A stretch of 35,509 bases of DNA from Clostridiales bacterium (GCA_003343605.1 QAKW01000035.1:1-35509), one strand, 5' to 3'. Shown: positions 23,196-31,497, numbered from the stretch's first letter. Translations and numbers: made by a program. Notes: generated by a model not told the origin, from the sequence alone.

Positions 23196-23303
23196 ATGTG
23201 GAGTTATCAGAAACGTTTGCAATATCCGGTAGATATTAAAAAACCGGACGCCCGCCTGGCAAAAGTTATTATGAGCCAATTTGGTGGGCCGAATTGCTAT
23301 TGA
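23196..23303 (+). pseudogene. cotJC: cotJC 5' fragment (spore-coat manganese catalase), interrupted
   Basis: Starting four bases after cotJB, the frame reads MWSYQKRLQYPVDIKKPDAR then LAKVIMSQFGGP, the normal N-terminus of CotJC. After FGGP, where the family continues with D/E-G-E and the catalase helices, the reading frame changes to N-C-Y and stops at 23301-23303. The remaining ~150-plus residues, including all metal ligands, are missing from the window. The break coincides with a switch to AT-rich foreign sequence. The fragment alone cannot be active. Because the break is sharp and the fragment undecayed, an inserted element that can excise is a serious possibility. Confidence 0.88.
23280..23293. 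other. candidate left attachment junction in cotJC
   Basis: The match to CotJC ends within TTTGGTGGGCCGA. A recombinase crossing over at a short core such as GGTGGG or GG would leave exactly this junction. The predicted right junction lies outside the window, so the site is unproven. Confidence 0.45.
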
Positions 23304-23375
23304 TGATAATTTTAATTGAAATTTTCAAATAATGCAATCTATATCTTCTTATAATTTATAAAAATATATACGCAA

Positions 23376-23410
23376 AAGTTATTTGCATTTAATAACTTGC
23401 GTGTTATAAT
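23376..23410 (+). promoter_or_regulatory. promoter and operator of the DUF4160-DUF2442-XRE operon
   Basis: TTGCAT (23383-23388) and TATAAT (23405-23410) are spaced 16 bases apart. A perfect 8-bp inverted repeat, AAGTTATT-N7-AATAACTT (23376-23398), overlaps the -35 box, as expected of a site for autorepression by the XRE protein in the operon. Confidence 0.75.
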
Positions 23411-23435
23411 AGTATCAGAAAGAGAGGTTTAGTTT

Positions 23436-23690
23436 ATGCCGGTTATAGCAAGATTTTACGGGCTGATTATTAAAATGTACTTTCAACAGAAAGAACACAA
23501 CCCGCCACACTTTCACGCAGTATATGGGGAGTATATTGGAGCTTTTGAGATAGAAACCCTCAAAATGATAGAGGGAGATTTGCCAACCAAAGCGCAAGCA
23601 CTTGTAAGAGAATGGGCAGTAAATCACAAAGAAGACTTGCTTAAAATATGGAATACTCAAGAATTTATACAGCTTCCCCCGCTGGAATAA
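23436..23690 (+). CDS. DUF4160 protein, possible toxin-like partner
   Basis: This 84-residue protein matches the DUF4160 pattern: PVIARFYGLIIKMYFQQKEHNPPHFHAVYGEY and 'LPTKAQALVREWAVNHKEDL' are hallmarks, with a His-rich NPPHFHA loop. Such proteins are almost always encoded next to DUF2442, and the pair is thought to be a toxin-antitoxin-like or phage-related module. AGAGAGGTTTAG precedes the ATG. It is the first gene of a three-gene operon. No biochemical activity is assigned. Confidence 0.88.
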   Translation: MPVIARFYGLIIKMYFQQKEHNPPHFHAVYGEYIGAFEIETLKMIEGDLPTKAQALVREWAVNHKEDLLKIWNTQEFIQLPPLE

Positions 23691-23726
23691 TGCGGGGGCG
23701 GCTATGCTCTGAAAGGAGGCTGTATT

Positions 23727-23975
23727 ATGTTTTATAAAGTGCAATCCGTGGAGCCGTTACCAGAATATGGGCTTTTAGTAATTTTTGCAAGCGGAGAGAA
23801 AAAGCAATACAATGTAAAGCCGCTCTTTGATAAGTGGCAACCGTTCAAAGCCCTTGCAGAAACTAAAGGATTGTTCGAACAAGTAAAAGTAGACGCTGGA
23901 GGCTATGGCATAAGCTGGAACGATGACATAGACTTATCTTGCAACGAGCTTTACGAAAATGGGGTGAATATATGA
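23727..23975 (+). CDS. DUF2442 protein
   Basis: An 82-residue DUF2442 protein: 'VQSVEPLPEYGLLVIFASGE' at the start, LFDKWQPFKAL in the middle and 'YGISWNDDIDLSCNELYENG' at the end are typical of the family. AAAGGAGG lies seven bases before the ATG. It follows DUF4160 by 36 bases, and its stop overlaps the start of the XRE gene (ATGA). It is likely the partner of DUF4160 in a regulatory or antitoxin role, which is inferred only from their constant pairing. Confidence 0.88.
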   Translation: MFYKVQSVEPLPEYGLLVIFASGEKKQYNVKPLFDKWQPFKALAETKGLFEQVKVDAGGYGISWNDDIDLSCNELYENGVNI

Positions 23976-24205
23976 CTGTAGAGGAAAAGCGGGAAGAACT
24001 TGTAGCCGAAGTAGTTAGACTAAGGCAAGAGCAAGGGCTAACGCAAAAACAGTTAGAGCAATTAAGCGGAGTAAAACAGCCTATTATAGCCAGAATGGAA
24101 ACAGGGGAAAATATACCCCAGCTTTCAACGGTAATAAAGCTTCTTGTGCCTTTAGGAAAAACGCTTGCCGTAGTACCACTGGAGAGCGAACAAAAAAACT
24201 TATAA
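23972..24205 (+). CDS. XRE-family antitoxin-like HTH protein
   Basis: The 77-residue product is a small Cro/C1-type DNA-binding protein with the helix-turn-helix 'QEQGLTQKQLEQLSGVKQPI' followed by IARMETGENIPQLSTVIKLL. The ATG at 23972 overlaps the DUF2442 stop, so it is translationally coupled; the upstream in-frame start at 23939 lies inside DUF2442. It resembles HigA-type antitoxins and is the natural candidate to bind the operator at 23376-23398. Confidence 0.88.
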   Translation: MTVEEKREELVAEVVRLRQEQGLTQKQLEQLSGVKQPIIARMETGENIPQLSTVIKLLVPLGKTLAVVPLESEQKNL

Positions 24206-24208
24206 TTT

Positions 24209-24246
24209 AAAGAGGCTACATCAAACGGTGCAGCCTCTTTTTTTCT
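24209..24246 (+). terminator. terminator of the DUF4160 operon
   Basis: AAAGAGGCT and AGCCTCTTT form the stem with a 14-base loop, followed by a run of T. It also faces the convergent hicB gene. Confidence 0.85.
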
Positions 24247-24262
24247 TGTTTCAAATTATATT

Positions 24263-24661
24263 TTATCGGTCTGTAATGTGAAGCTCTTGCTTTAACGCTT
24301 TTTGCAGGACTGCGGAAACATTTATTCCACTTCTTTCAGCTTCAAAGTCCAGCCACGATGGGAGCGTTACATTTCTGCGCACTGATCTCATATCATTTTT
24401 TCTGCGGTATTCTGTGAAATCCACAGCAACCAGCGAAACAATATCATCCTCATTTTCTTTTGTTACTGATTTTATATCGGCTGGCGCAGGCAGCACTTCA
24501 TTTCTGTCCTCCAACTCAATACCGATAATACCGATTGCATCTTTCGCCATTTCAAGCGCATCTGTAACGGTTTTGCCCTCCGTGTTGATGTTAAAATCAG
24601 GGATATAAACCACATAGCCGCCCTCGCAAGGGGTTAAAATTACAGGATAAGAATTTTTCAT
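24263..24661 (-). CDS. hicB: HicB-type antitoxin
   Basis: HicB neutralises the HicA mRNA interferase. The 132-residue protein has the degenerate RNase H-like HicB fold at its N-terminus (YPVILTPCEGGYVVYIPDF, 'TVTDALEMAKDAIGIIGIEL'). A C-terminal ribbon-helix-helix-like DNA-binding segment follows ('RRNVTLPSWLDFEAERSGIN', then SAVLQKALKQEL), probably for autoregulation. It lies 29 bases after hicA in the standard order. The module is convergent with the DUF4160 operon and next to the phage late genes, so it is probably carried by the mobile element. Confidence 0.92.
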   Translation of the reverse strand: MKNSYPVILTPCEGGYVVYIPDFNINTEGKTVTDALEMAKDAIGIIGIELEDRNEVLPAPADIKSVTKENEDDIVSLVAVDFTEYRRKNDMRSVRRNVTLPSWLDFEAERSGINVSAVLQKALKQELHITDR

Positions 24662-24690
24662 TATAATAATACCTCCATATCTTGGTGTGC

Positions 24691-24864
24691 TTATTTTAGC
24701 CCACGTCTCTTTATGATTGCCTTTGCCAATATTTCATTTGTATCGCTATGCCTCGGCACAGCTTCCATTTCTTTTCCTTTTCCATATACATCATGGTTGC
24801 CGCCGTGTCGTACAAATGCCCAACCGTTCTTTTCAAGCAGCTTTATCAATTCTTTTGTTTTCAT
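24691..24864 (-). CDS. hicA: HicA-type toxin (mRNA interferase)
   Basis: HicA is a small RNA-cleaving toxin with a dsRBD-like fold. The 57-residue protein starts at the ATG at 24864 behind GGGAGGAGG and reads MKTKELIKLLEKNGW, then VRHGGNHDVYGKG, which carries the likely catalytic His, and a 'VPRHSDTNEILAKAIIK' end typical of the family. It is intact. The upstream promoter contains a palindromic operator. Confidence 0.92.
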   Translation of the reverse strand: MKTKELIKLLEKNGWAFVRHGGNHDVYGKGKEMEAVPRHSDTNEILAKAIIKRRGLK

Positions 24865-24886
24865 ATTGCCTCCTCCCTGCATCTAT

Positions 24887-24915
24887 ATTATACACATAAA
24901 ATGTGTATAAGTCAA
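24887..24915 (-). promoter_or_regulatory. hicAB promoter with palindromic operator
   Basis: Minus-strand TTGACT (24910-24915) and TATAAT (24887-24892) are spaced 17 bases apart. A perfect 10-bp inverted repeat, TTATACACAT-AAA-ATGTGTATAA (24888-24910), fills the spacer, a typical arrangement for repression by HicB. Confidence 0.85.
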
Positions 24916-24950
24916 TGCCCTCCTAAAATATTTTCCTATAAACTGATTTT

Positions 24951-24988
24951 TAAAAGAAGAGGATGCATCATTTGATACATCCTCTTCT
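24951..24988 (-). terminator. terminator of the phage late operon
   Basis: AGAAGAGGATG (24955-24965) and CATCCTCTTCT (24978-24988) form a perfect 11-bp stem. Read on the minus strand it ends in TTTTA. It marks the end of the phage structural genes. Confidence 0.85.
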
Positions 24989-24992
24989 GCGC

Positions 24993-27299
24993 TTATTCGT
25001 AATTATTTTTTACTGCATTTAAAACCTCCTGTCCTACTTCCACGGAATACGGATTATTCTTTGCCGATTTGGAAGAAACAAACGCTTGCCAAAGCGCGCC
25101 GCACTGTTCAATAGAAAGCCCGTTTACCTTGTTGATCGATGCCTCAACCTTTGCACCGGATATGCCGGATGTCCCTGTGGCTTCTTTATCCAATTTTGCA
25201 AGATTTTCTTTCACGGCTATAAACTGATCAAGGCTGATATGATACTTGTAAACAATCTGTAGACGTTTTATATCTGTGTCTGCAGCAATTGCTTCTATGG
25301 CTTTTCTCTTGTCTGCATCTGGTATATCCGCTTCTGCAATTGCTCGGTATTTCTGTACGATTGTTATCTTTTCTTCACCCGCCTCCGGCTCAAGCCCGCT
25401 CAGCTTATCCGCAATGTTGCGGCTGATTTCATCTGAAATCCCTGAATCTGTCAATTTATTATAAGTGGTTGCCTCTACCGGAATCTGGCTATAATATTTA
25501 AAGTTTTCCCTGATCGCCTCTTTTTGTTCTTCCGTATAAGGCTGTTGTTCAATCCAGGATGAAAATGCTGTTGCTTTTTCCGCGGCCTTTTTGTATTTTT
25601 CGCCAATGGAGCTATATTCGTTCTGCGCCTTCAGAAAACTATTAAAATCTAATCCGGCGTCCGAAAAGCTCTGAATTTCTTCGTTTCTCGTTTTGGAGAT
25701 CGTTGCACGGTATATTTCTATTTTCGCTTCATCTGAAAGATTTGTTTGCGCAATTGCATCTCGTTTTCTATTCGATGCGTATGAGCCGCTCGCCAGTGAA
25801 TCAGCATCTTTTATTTTCATCAGGGCCTCGCAAACCTCTCCTATATCCGCATCGGTTTCCGCAAGCTGCTCTATTAGTTCCAATTCGCTTTCCGATGCCA
25901 TAACCGCGCAATAATATACGCTTTGTCCCTCTTTGCTAATCCCGCTTTCTCTTAGCAGCTTCCTTCTAAGATACCCTGCATCTTTCTTTGGTTCGCTTTC
26001 CTCCTGGCTGCGGAGCTGTTGTTCTTTGTTTTCTTCATAATGAGCCGCATAATTGATTCCGGTCTCTACCGATTCCAGCAGCAAATTCAGATTTTCTTTT
26101 TGCTCCACAAGAAAATCCTGTCCTTCAATGCTGAGATCCGTTTCCTTCAGCTCACGCTCAAGGGCGCGGATCATCTGCTGCAACTGGTCGCGCTGAGCAT
26201 TCAGTGTTTCCTTTTCTGCATCGTTCAGCTCTTCGGCACGTTCTGTTTTAACGGCAATCTGTTCAATCGCAGCAGAGGCCGCAAGCGCCGCTTCCTGAAT
26301 CCCGCCGGTCACCTGGTCCGTATAGTTTGAAAACGCTTCCTCTCGCTCGTTTGCCGTTGCATGTTCCAATTCCTGCCGCGCCAGCCTGATCCTGCCCGCA
26401 GGGCTTTCCACAGTTTGTTTTTCAAGCCCTGTTAGTTCCTGATTAAGCGCTTGTTTCTTTTTAATGCGCTTTGCCAGTATTTCTTCATATCGGTCTTTCG
26501 CCGCTTTCATAGCGGCGGCTCGCTGCTCCGCCTGCTTCAATTTTTCTTCCTGCAGCGCCTTTTGCTTTGCCGCTGAGATTGGTTCGGTTTTTGTGGCAGC
26601 CGCTCGCGCAGCGCTTCTTCCATCGGATCTGCCTTCTCCGCTCCATATGGCATCTCTAATTGGATCCATAACTTGTTGCGTTATCAGGCTTACGGTATTT
26701 ACGCTTATACTTGGATCTGTTGCCCTTTTTGCCGCAATATCCAGAGCTTTTCTTGCTTCCTCCGTATTTTTAGGCGTTTCAATATGTACTTCATCTCCGT
26801 TATAGGTTCCGGCCACTTTTTTTATATTCTGAATTTCTGCCAATGCCTGCTCATATTCCTGCCTGGCATTTTCAGAGGCTTTCTTAATGGCTTTTCTTTC
26901 TTCTATTTCACGCGCCTTTTTGTCTGCAAAATTTTTTACTACATCTTCCCGAAATCCGAGGATAGAAGGAAACGAGGGATCGTAGATCCCCATTTTTAAT
27001 ATGGATAAAACTTCATTCCGTTTGGTTTTGTCAAGCTGTGCCGCGGCGCTTGCCTTTGCCTTTTCCATTGTCACAGCGCCGGATGCGGCGGCTCCTTCAA
27101 TATTCGCCGCGCTCACGCGCACCGCAATTTCTTCATTGCGGCGCATTTTTTCCGTTTCTTCTTTTGTTTTCAAAATAGAGCGCCCCGAAACGGCAGAAAG
27201 AGCCGCCCGTCTGGATTCGGTGGCTCCTTCATTGTTCTTCAGTACGCGGTTTTTTTCTGCGTATGCCTGCTGCAGTGATGATAATTTTTGCTCTGCCAT
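24993..27299 (-). CDS. large coiled-coil phage protein, unknown function
   Basis: This 768-residue protein is rich in Ala, Glu, Lys and Gln, with long predicted coiled coils (about 1-60 and 230-430, e.g. 'QKALQEEKLKQAEQRAAAMK') and a more globular C-terminal half (~440-768). No signal peptide or membrane helix is present. It has no recognisable motif. As the last gene of the late operon, after the capsid and tail genes, it could be an internal virion or DNA-ejection protein, but this is positional inference only. GGAGGATTAAAGCA precedes the ATG. It is separated from the preceding gene by four bases. Confidence 0.8.
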   Translation of the reverse strand: MAEQKLSSLQQAYAEKNRVLKNNEGATESRRAALSAVSGRSILKTKEETEKMRRNEEIAVRVSAANIEGAAASGAVTMEKAKASAAAQLDKTKRNEVLSILKMGIYDPSFPSILGFREDVVKNFADKKAREIEERKAIKKASENARQEYEQALAEIQNIKKVAGTYNGDEVHIETPKNTEEARKALDIAAKRATDPSISVNTVSLITQQVMDPIRDAIWSGEGRSDGRSAARAAATKTEPISAAKQKALQEEKLKQAEQRAAAMKAAKDRYEEILAKRIKKKQALNQELTGLEKQTVESPAGRIRLARQELEHATANEREEAFSNYTDQVTGGIQEAALAASAAIEQIAVKTERAEELNDAEKETLNAQRDQLQQMIRALERELKETDLSIEGQDFLVEQKENLNLLLESVETGINYAAHYEENKEQQLRSQEESEPKKDAGYLRRKLLRESGISKEGQSVYYCAVMASESELELIEQLAETDADIGEVCEALMKIKDADSLASGSYASNRKRDAIAQTNLSDEAKIEIYRATISKTRNEEIQSFSDAGLDFNSFLKAQNEYSSIGEKYKKAAEKATAFSSWIEQQPYTEEQKEAIRENFKYYSQIPVEATTYNKLTDSGISDEISRNIADKLSGLEPEAGEEKITIVQKYRAIAEADIPDADKRKAIEAIAADTDIKRLQIVYKYHISLDQFIAVKENLAKLDKEATGTSGISGAKVEASINKVNGLSIEQCGALWQAFVSSKSAKNNPYSVEVGQEVLNAVKNNYE

Positions 27300-27303
27300 T
27301 GCT

Positions 27304-27837
27304 TTAATCCTCCTTGTACCGGTTGTAAATCATGCGCAGGGTGTCCTGCGTAAAACCAAGCTCGTCTGCAATTTCCTGTGAGATCGATCCGGCGCGTACC
27401 AATTCCCATAATTCACTTCGGCGCTGCGTGTTTTCATCCTGATCAAAGGAAAGGCGCCCAGATTCCAGTTCGATGTTATTTTGCGCTTTATCAATCTCCG
27501 CCTGTGCTGCTGCTTTGTTCTGCGCAATATTTACCTCGCTTAGCTGTTTGTCCCGCTCAATCATGGTATTTGTGCGGTTGGTATTATAATTGGCGTCCAG
27601 CGCCACGCTGGCGCTTTCGGCAGCTCCCCCGGTGATGCCGGCCGCTTTGTTTTTCTGTTTTAAGGCTTCTTTTGCCCGCTCATTTTGTAAATAAAGGTCT
27701 CGCAGCGTTGCTGCCGCGCTGTCCCGGATGTCCTCCCGGTTTGCTTCATAAGCTGCGCTGTTTGCACCGGTCAACTGATCAATCGCGTTGTTTTTTCTTT
27801 TGTAAGCCTCTTCCACATTTTTATAAGACGCTGCCAT
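27304..27837 (-). CDS. coiled-coil phage protein, possible internal virion protein
   Basis: The 177-residue protein is helical and Ala/Asn/Lys/Gln-rich, with heptad-like stretches (KNVEEAYKRKNNAIDQL, 'NAAQ...'-type repeats) and a globular end ('SQEIADELGFTQDTLRMIYN'), which resembles a small HTH-like segment. It is encoded between the tail gene and the large coiled-coil gene, with GGAGGTTTAAAC before the ATG. It may form a complex with its neighbour; a specific function is not assigned. Confidence 0.75.
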   Translation of the reverse strand: MAASYKNVEEAYKRKNNAIDQLTGANSAAYEANREDIRDSAAATLRDLYLQNERAKEALKQKNKAAGITGGAAESASVALDANYNTNRTNTMIERDKQLSEVNIAQNKAAAQAEIDKAQNNIELESGRLSFDQDENTQRRSELWELVRAGSISQEIADELGFTQDTLRMIYNRYKED

Positions 27838-27849
27838 TGTTTAAACCTC

Positions 27850-29994
27850 CTAATTTTCAGAAACATAGTCCAGCCCATATTCCCGCAGAATAAACGGCTG
27901 GTTGAAAAAATCATTTGTAAAACGCAGTTTAAAGCAAAGCGCTTTTTTAATCTTGATCTTCCTTCCAATGTCCGGGCAGCCCGGCTGCGGTGCGTAGGTA
28001 AACAGCCGGTAGTCCAATTTATCATATCCAAAGGAACAAAGCATGCCGTCGTATCCCCAGATCAGTTTCCATTCTTCCGCATTCTTTCTTCCCTCTACTT
28101 TCACGCAAGTATCTGCGCCTTCAAGCTGTCCCAGCAGCAGCCCCAGCTTCATGAATATTTTTTTGCGGTAAAATGTGCTCCCATAAATCCACGGGGTTTC
28201 CCAATATGCATGAATCGCCGTTTCCTCTCCGTCGTGATAATGATTTGCCGCGGTGCCGTCCATCCATTGGTATTGTGTCCTGCCGGAAATCAGCTTCAGG
28301 GTGCCGGCTTCCATGAAGGCCACATCGTTTGTAAAACCGTTCATCCGGTAGCCTTCATATTGGTGTGCAGAATAGGGCTTGTCTCCTTCGCTGTTCGGCT
28401 GATTTTCGTCCAGCAGCCAGCAGACGCCGCCGGCGCAGAATATCAGCAGATAGCGCCCTGCGTTTAAAATGCGCTGCGGCTGATCCGCCAGCATCGCGCG
28501 GTCAATCAGCGCCGAGCGGTATTCTGCATATCGTTCGCTGTAATGATCCTTTGCCGCTACAGCAACCACGCCCTCCTTCGATAAATAGACGATTTCTCCG
28601 CCTAATATTGCCGTATTCCCATAACCAAGCGGCGCCGGCGCGGGAATCTTTGCCGAGATTTTAAACACTGCGTCAGCTATAAATTCGGTATCGTCCGCTG
28701 ATGCTGCTCCGCCAGATAAAAAATAGATGCCCTGAGCCGTAATAATGGCAAGATTTTCCGCTGTTCCGTCCATTGCCATTACTTCCGTCCCGGCCTCCAG
28801 TTCAACGTAATTCAGATCGCCGATATAAAGCGGATTTTCCAGCTCCGAATAATACACGCGGTTGTATTGGCCTAAAAATAACCGGTCTTTATAGCCGCCA
28901 ACGCCAAAGACGGCAGCCGCCGCGCTCTGGCAAATGGCAATAAATCCCGCCTGAAATTCGCTTCTCAAATGTGTAATCCGCACATTGTCTTCTCCATTTA
29001 GCGGAGAAGGGCCGATCCATCCGTCTGTCCCGGTTCCCACACTGATGGTCGCTGTCGTCCCATCGTCTTTGGTGTATGAGATATTTGTATTGTGTGATTT
29101 ATCTAAATAAATCCGGTTCGCGCTCGGCCTGAATCCGTCTTCTGTCCCAATAGGGCGCTCGATCCAGCGCATGGTAATGGTCGAAGCATCTCCTTCCGTC
29201 TCTTCAATCGCGCATAAAATTTCCACTTTAAAATGCGCGGCCATCTGTGCCCCGCTCCACCGTACAGTCGGATCGTTTGTTTCACTTACTTTACTTTGCA
29301 GATAAAAAACGCCGTTTATTTCATTTTTGCAGCTAAAGCTTTCTGTTACCCACGGATTCAGCAAATTCACCGCTTTAAAGGGGGAGCCTCCCCCGGCCGG
29401 ATCACAGCCATTTAAAATAACCGGAGTTATAAGGTTTTCTTCTGTCGGTTTTATCTTTTCGCGGTTCCACGTTCCCGCATCAGTTAAAGCATATTTATAT
29501 CCTTCATCTGTATAAACAAAAATGCTGCTGCCTTCCACAACACAGAGCGCCCCGGTAAAAGCATTTTCCTCTGTTGCCGTTCCTCCGATTGTCCCAATTG
29601 CAAACTGCGCATTGTCCTCACAATAAAGAAAAATAAAATCTTTGTCTCCATAAGAGGCGGCCAATGGCATATGGTCTGTTTCGGCAATCATCACAAAACT
29701 ATTCGCCCTTTTAATGTATAAAGCATAACACGGCGTTTGGATTTCGTTCCATGTAACCGGATGAAGGCCGTTCAGCATTGCCACAACAGGTTTGTTTCCC
29801 GGTATGCCGCTTAATTGTTTTTCCGCCTGGATTCCCGGGCGCTTTCTTACTTCTCCGGCCGCGTCCGGAATCATGTTCAGGGCTGTCGCGGCCCGGTACG
29901 GCTTGATCTGATCCTCCGGCATTGATGTATCAATGCCTAAAAAGCGGCTGATTTTAATGGTTGAAAGCGTTGGCGCGGCATATAAATCAGCCAC
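27850..29994 (-). CDS. phage tail / head-tail stabilisation protein
   Basis: This 714-residue protein starts at a GTG with AAGGGTG upstream, overlapping the adaptor gene by eight bases. The N-terminus 'FLGIDTSMPEDQIKPYRAAT', then ALNMIPDAAGEVRKRPGIQ, is a hallmark of podovirus-type tail tube or head-to-tail stabilisation proteins, in which the chain passes an N-x-x-P/D-x-x-G-x-x-x-K/R-R-P-G motif. The rest is beta-rich with WD-like repeated strands. It most likely forms part of the short tail or neck. The assignment rests on the N-terminal motif and gene order. Confidence 0.68.
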   Translation of the reverse strand: MADLYAAPTLSTIKISRFLGIDTSMPEDQIKPYRAATALNMIPDAAGEVRKRPGIQAEKQLSGIPGNKPVVAMLNGLHPVTWNEIQTPCYALYIKRANSFVMIAETDHMPLAASYGDKDFIFLYCEDNAQFAIGTIGGTATEENAFTGALCVVEGSSIFVYTDEGYKYALTDAGTWNREKIKPTEENLITPVILNGCDPAGGGSPFKAVNLLNPWVTESFSCKNEINGVFYLQSKVSETNDPTVRWSGAQMAAHFKVEILCAIEETEGDASTITMRWIERPIGTEDGFRPSANRIYLDKSHNTNISYTKDDGTTATISVGTGTDGWIGPSPLNGEDNVRITHLRSEFQAGFIAICQSAAAAVFGVGGYKDRLFLGQYNRVYYSELENPLYIGDLNYVELEAGTEVMAMDGTAENLAIITAQGIYFLSGGAASADDTEFIADAVFKISAKIPAPAPLGYGNTAILGGEIVYLSKEGVVAVAAKDHYSERYAEYRSALIDRAMLADQPQRILNAGRYLLIFCAGGVCWLLDENQPNSEGDKPYSAHQYEGYRMNGFTNDVAFMEAGTLKLISGRTQYQWMDGTAANHYHDGEETAIHAYWETPWIYGSTFYRKKIFMKLGLLLGQLEGADTCVKVEGRKNAEEWKLIWGYDGMLCSFGYDKLDYRLFTYAPQPGCPDIGRKIKIKKALCFKLRFTNDFFNQPFILREYGLDYVSEN

Positions 29995-30517
29995 GGATGA
30001 TCACCCTTGCCTTTCCTGCATTCTGGCGCGCGCGCTCCACCAGCGCCATTGCGTCCGTGTATCTTCCCATAAAAATCTGATAGGCGCGTTTATCATATTC
30101 GTTCCCCTGCGTCAGCGCAGCTACATAGCAACAGAGCGCCGCATGGCACTCTTCCGGGATCTGAATCTTTTTGTTTCCATCGTTTTCTCCAATCTTGTCC
30201 GGGTATGCTTTATAAATCAGGGTATATTCCGTTCCGCCTGAGAGCGCGATACCAGGCCTCCAGATTTCGCCCACCAATACCGGCTCCAGTGTCCAGCTTC
30301 CGCCGCGCACCTCTTCCACTGCATAGCAGTCTTCCGGCAGCGGCACCGCCTCACCTGCCGGGCAGGTTAAAACTGCCTTTTTGCGTATAAAGCCCCATGT
30401 GGTTGCAATTACAGTCTGCGCTTCGCTGATCATGTCATAGATCCTGTTGCTGTAGTCTGTGGTCCCTACCTCATCCAGCAGGCCAAGTACCCGCTGCTCA
30501 CATTCTAAAACCGTCAT
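29987..30517 (-). CDS. phage head-tail adaptor/connector protein
   Basis: A 176-residue protein starting at ATG 30517 (MTVLECEQRVLGLLDEVGTT), with AAAGGGG about nine bases upstream; the extension to 30634 has no ribosome site. Its pattern, a helical N-terminal stretch ('YSNRIYDMISEAQTVIATTW'), 'LPEDCYAVEEVRG' and a second helical half with 'EECHAALCCYVAALTQ', matches connector proteins that fill the portal-tail junction. It lies directly downstream of the capsid gene, where such adaptors are found. Confidence 0.68.
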   Translation of the reverse strand: MTVLECEQRVLGLLDEVGTTDYSNRIYDMISEAQTVIATTWGFIRKKAVLTCPAGEAVPLPEDCYAVEEVRGGSWTLEPVLVGEIWRPGIALSGGTEYTLIYKAYPDKIGENDGNKKIQIPEECHAALCCYVAALTQGNEYDKRAYQIFMGRYTDAMALVERARQNAGKARVIIRG

Positions 30518-30636
30518 TTTATAAGCCCCTTTCCTTTTATGCTCACGCAGATATACGTTCCAGCCGTTTATCTGCGTCAGAATAAAGGGTATCCCCTCCC
30601 CGCTCCAAAATAAAGAGCGGGGAGAGATTGTCAAAA

Positions 30637-31476
30637 TCAGGTGCTGCCGCCGCTCGAGGCAGTCCTGTGTGTTTTGATTACATAGAGCTCATCCTGCCGC
30701 ACGATTTTTCCGCCGTAAACATCAAGGCCTTTAATGGCGTCGGCAAAAAATTTCTCCGGGCGGTAAGCCTCCAGCTTGTCAATAGACGAAGCAAAAGCAA
30801 TGGCCTTTCCGGTGCGGATCATGCAGTAATCGTCTGTTTTGTCGTTGTAAAGGCAATTACTCATTACAACCGTTGCCCCATCGTACATCCCAACAATGCC
30901 GCGATTGATCAGATCTACATTATCGGTTTTCAGGTCGATAATGTAATCACGAAACAGTTGATAGATATAAGGCGTCAGCTCGATGTGAACATTGTCATCC
31001 AGTGCAACATCGTGCTCTCTCAGAAAGAGCAGCCCCGCATCAATTGCCGATTTTGCAAGTGCCTTTGTATTAATCAGCGTAGAGGCAGAAACATTTGTTG
31101 CACCGGCCGCCAGTGATCCAATGAATTTTTCCCGCATTTCTAACATTTTACTGGATTTCTCTTCTAAAATTGATTCTACAACCCCATTGATCGTCTGCGC
31201 TTTATCGATATCACCGATCATAAAATTAAATGCTTTTGCCTGATCAATGGTCAAATCCGTATATGTCCCGGCGAATGTTTCCGGCGTTGAAAGCCCGGTC
31301 TCCTGATTATAATCCGAAATAGTAGGAGAGGGCGCGTTCAAAATGCGTACTGTTTTCCCCAGTTTTGCCTCTCCCTCAAATTGACGGTTGCAGAAATCAA
31401 CCAGTTTCGCTTTCTTTGCTAAGGTGTTCTGGATGTATTTGCTCCATATTGTCGGTTTAAAATTTGCATATGCCAT
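30637..31476 (-). CDS. phage major capsid protein
   Basis: The 279-residue protein resembles HK97-fold coat proteins of podovirus-like phages. The start MAYANFKPTIWSKYIQNTL, 'GKTVRILNAPSPTI', 'LTIDQAKAFNFMIGDIDKAQ', 'IELTPYIYQLFRDYI' and 'GMYDGATVVMSNCLY' are typical of their E-loop and spine regions. AAAGGAG precedes the ATG. It follows the scaffold gene directly, the usual order. Confidence 0.87.
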   Translation of the reverse strand: MAYANFKPTIWSKYIQNTLAKKAKLVDFCNRQFEGEAKLGKTVRILNAPSPTISDYNQETGLSTPETFAGTYTDLTIDQAKAFNFMIGDIDKAQTINGVVESILEEKSSKMLEMREKFIGSLAAGATNVSASTLINTKALAKSAIDAGLLFLREHDVALDDNVHIELTPYIYQLFRDYIIDLKTDNVDLINRGIVGMYDGATVVMSNCLYNDKTDDYCMIRTGKAIAFASSIDKLEAYRPEKFFADAIKGLDVYGGKIVRQDELYVIKTHRTASSGGST

Positions 31477-31497
31477 AAAATCATTTCTCCTTTAAAT

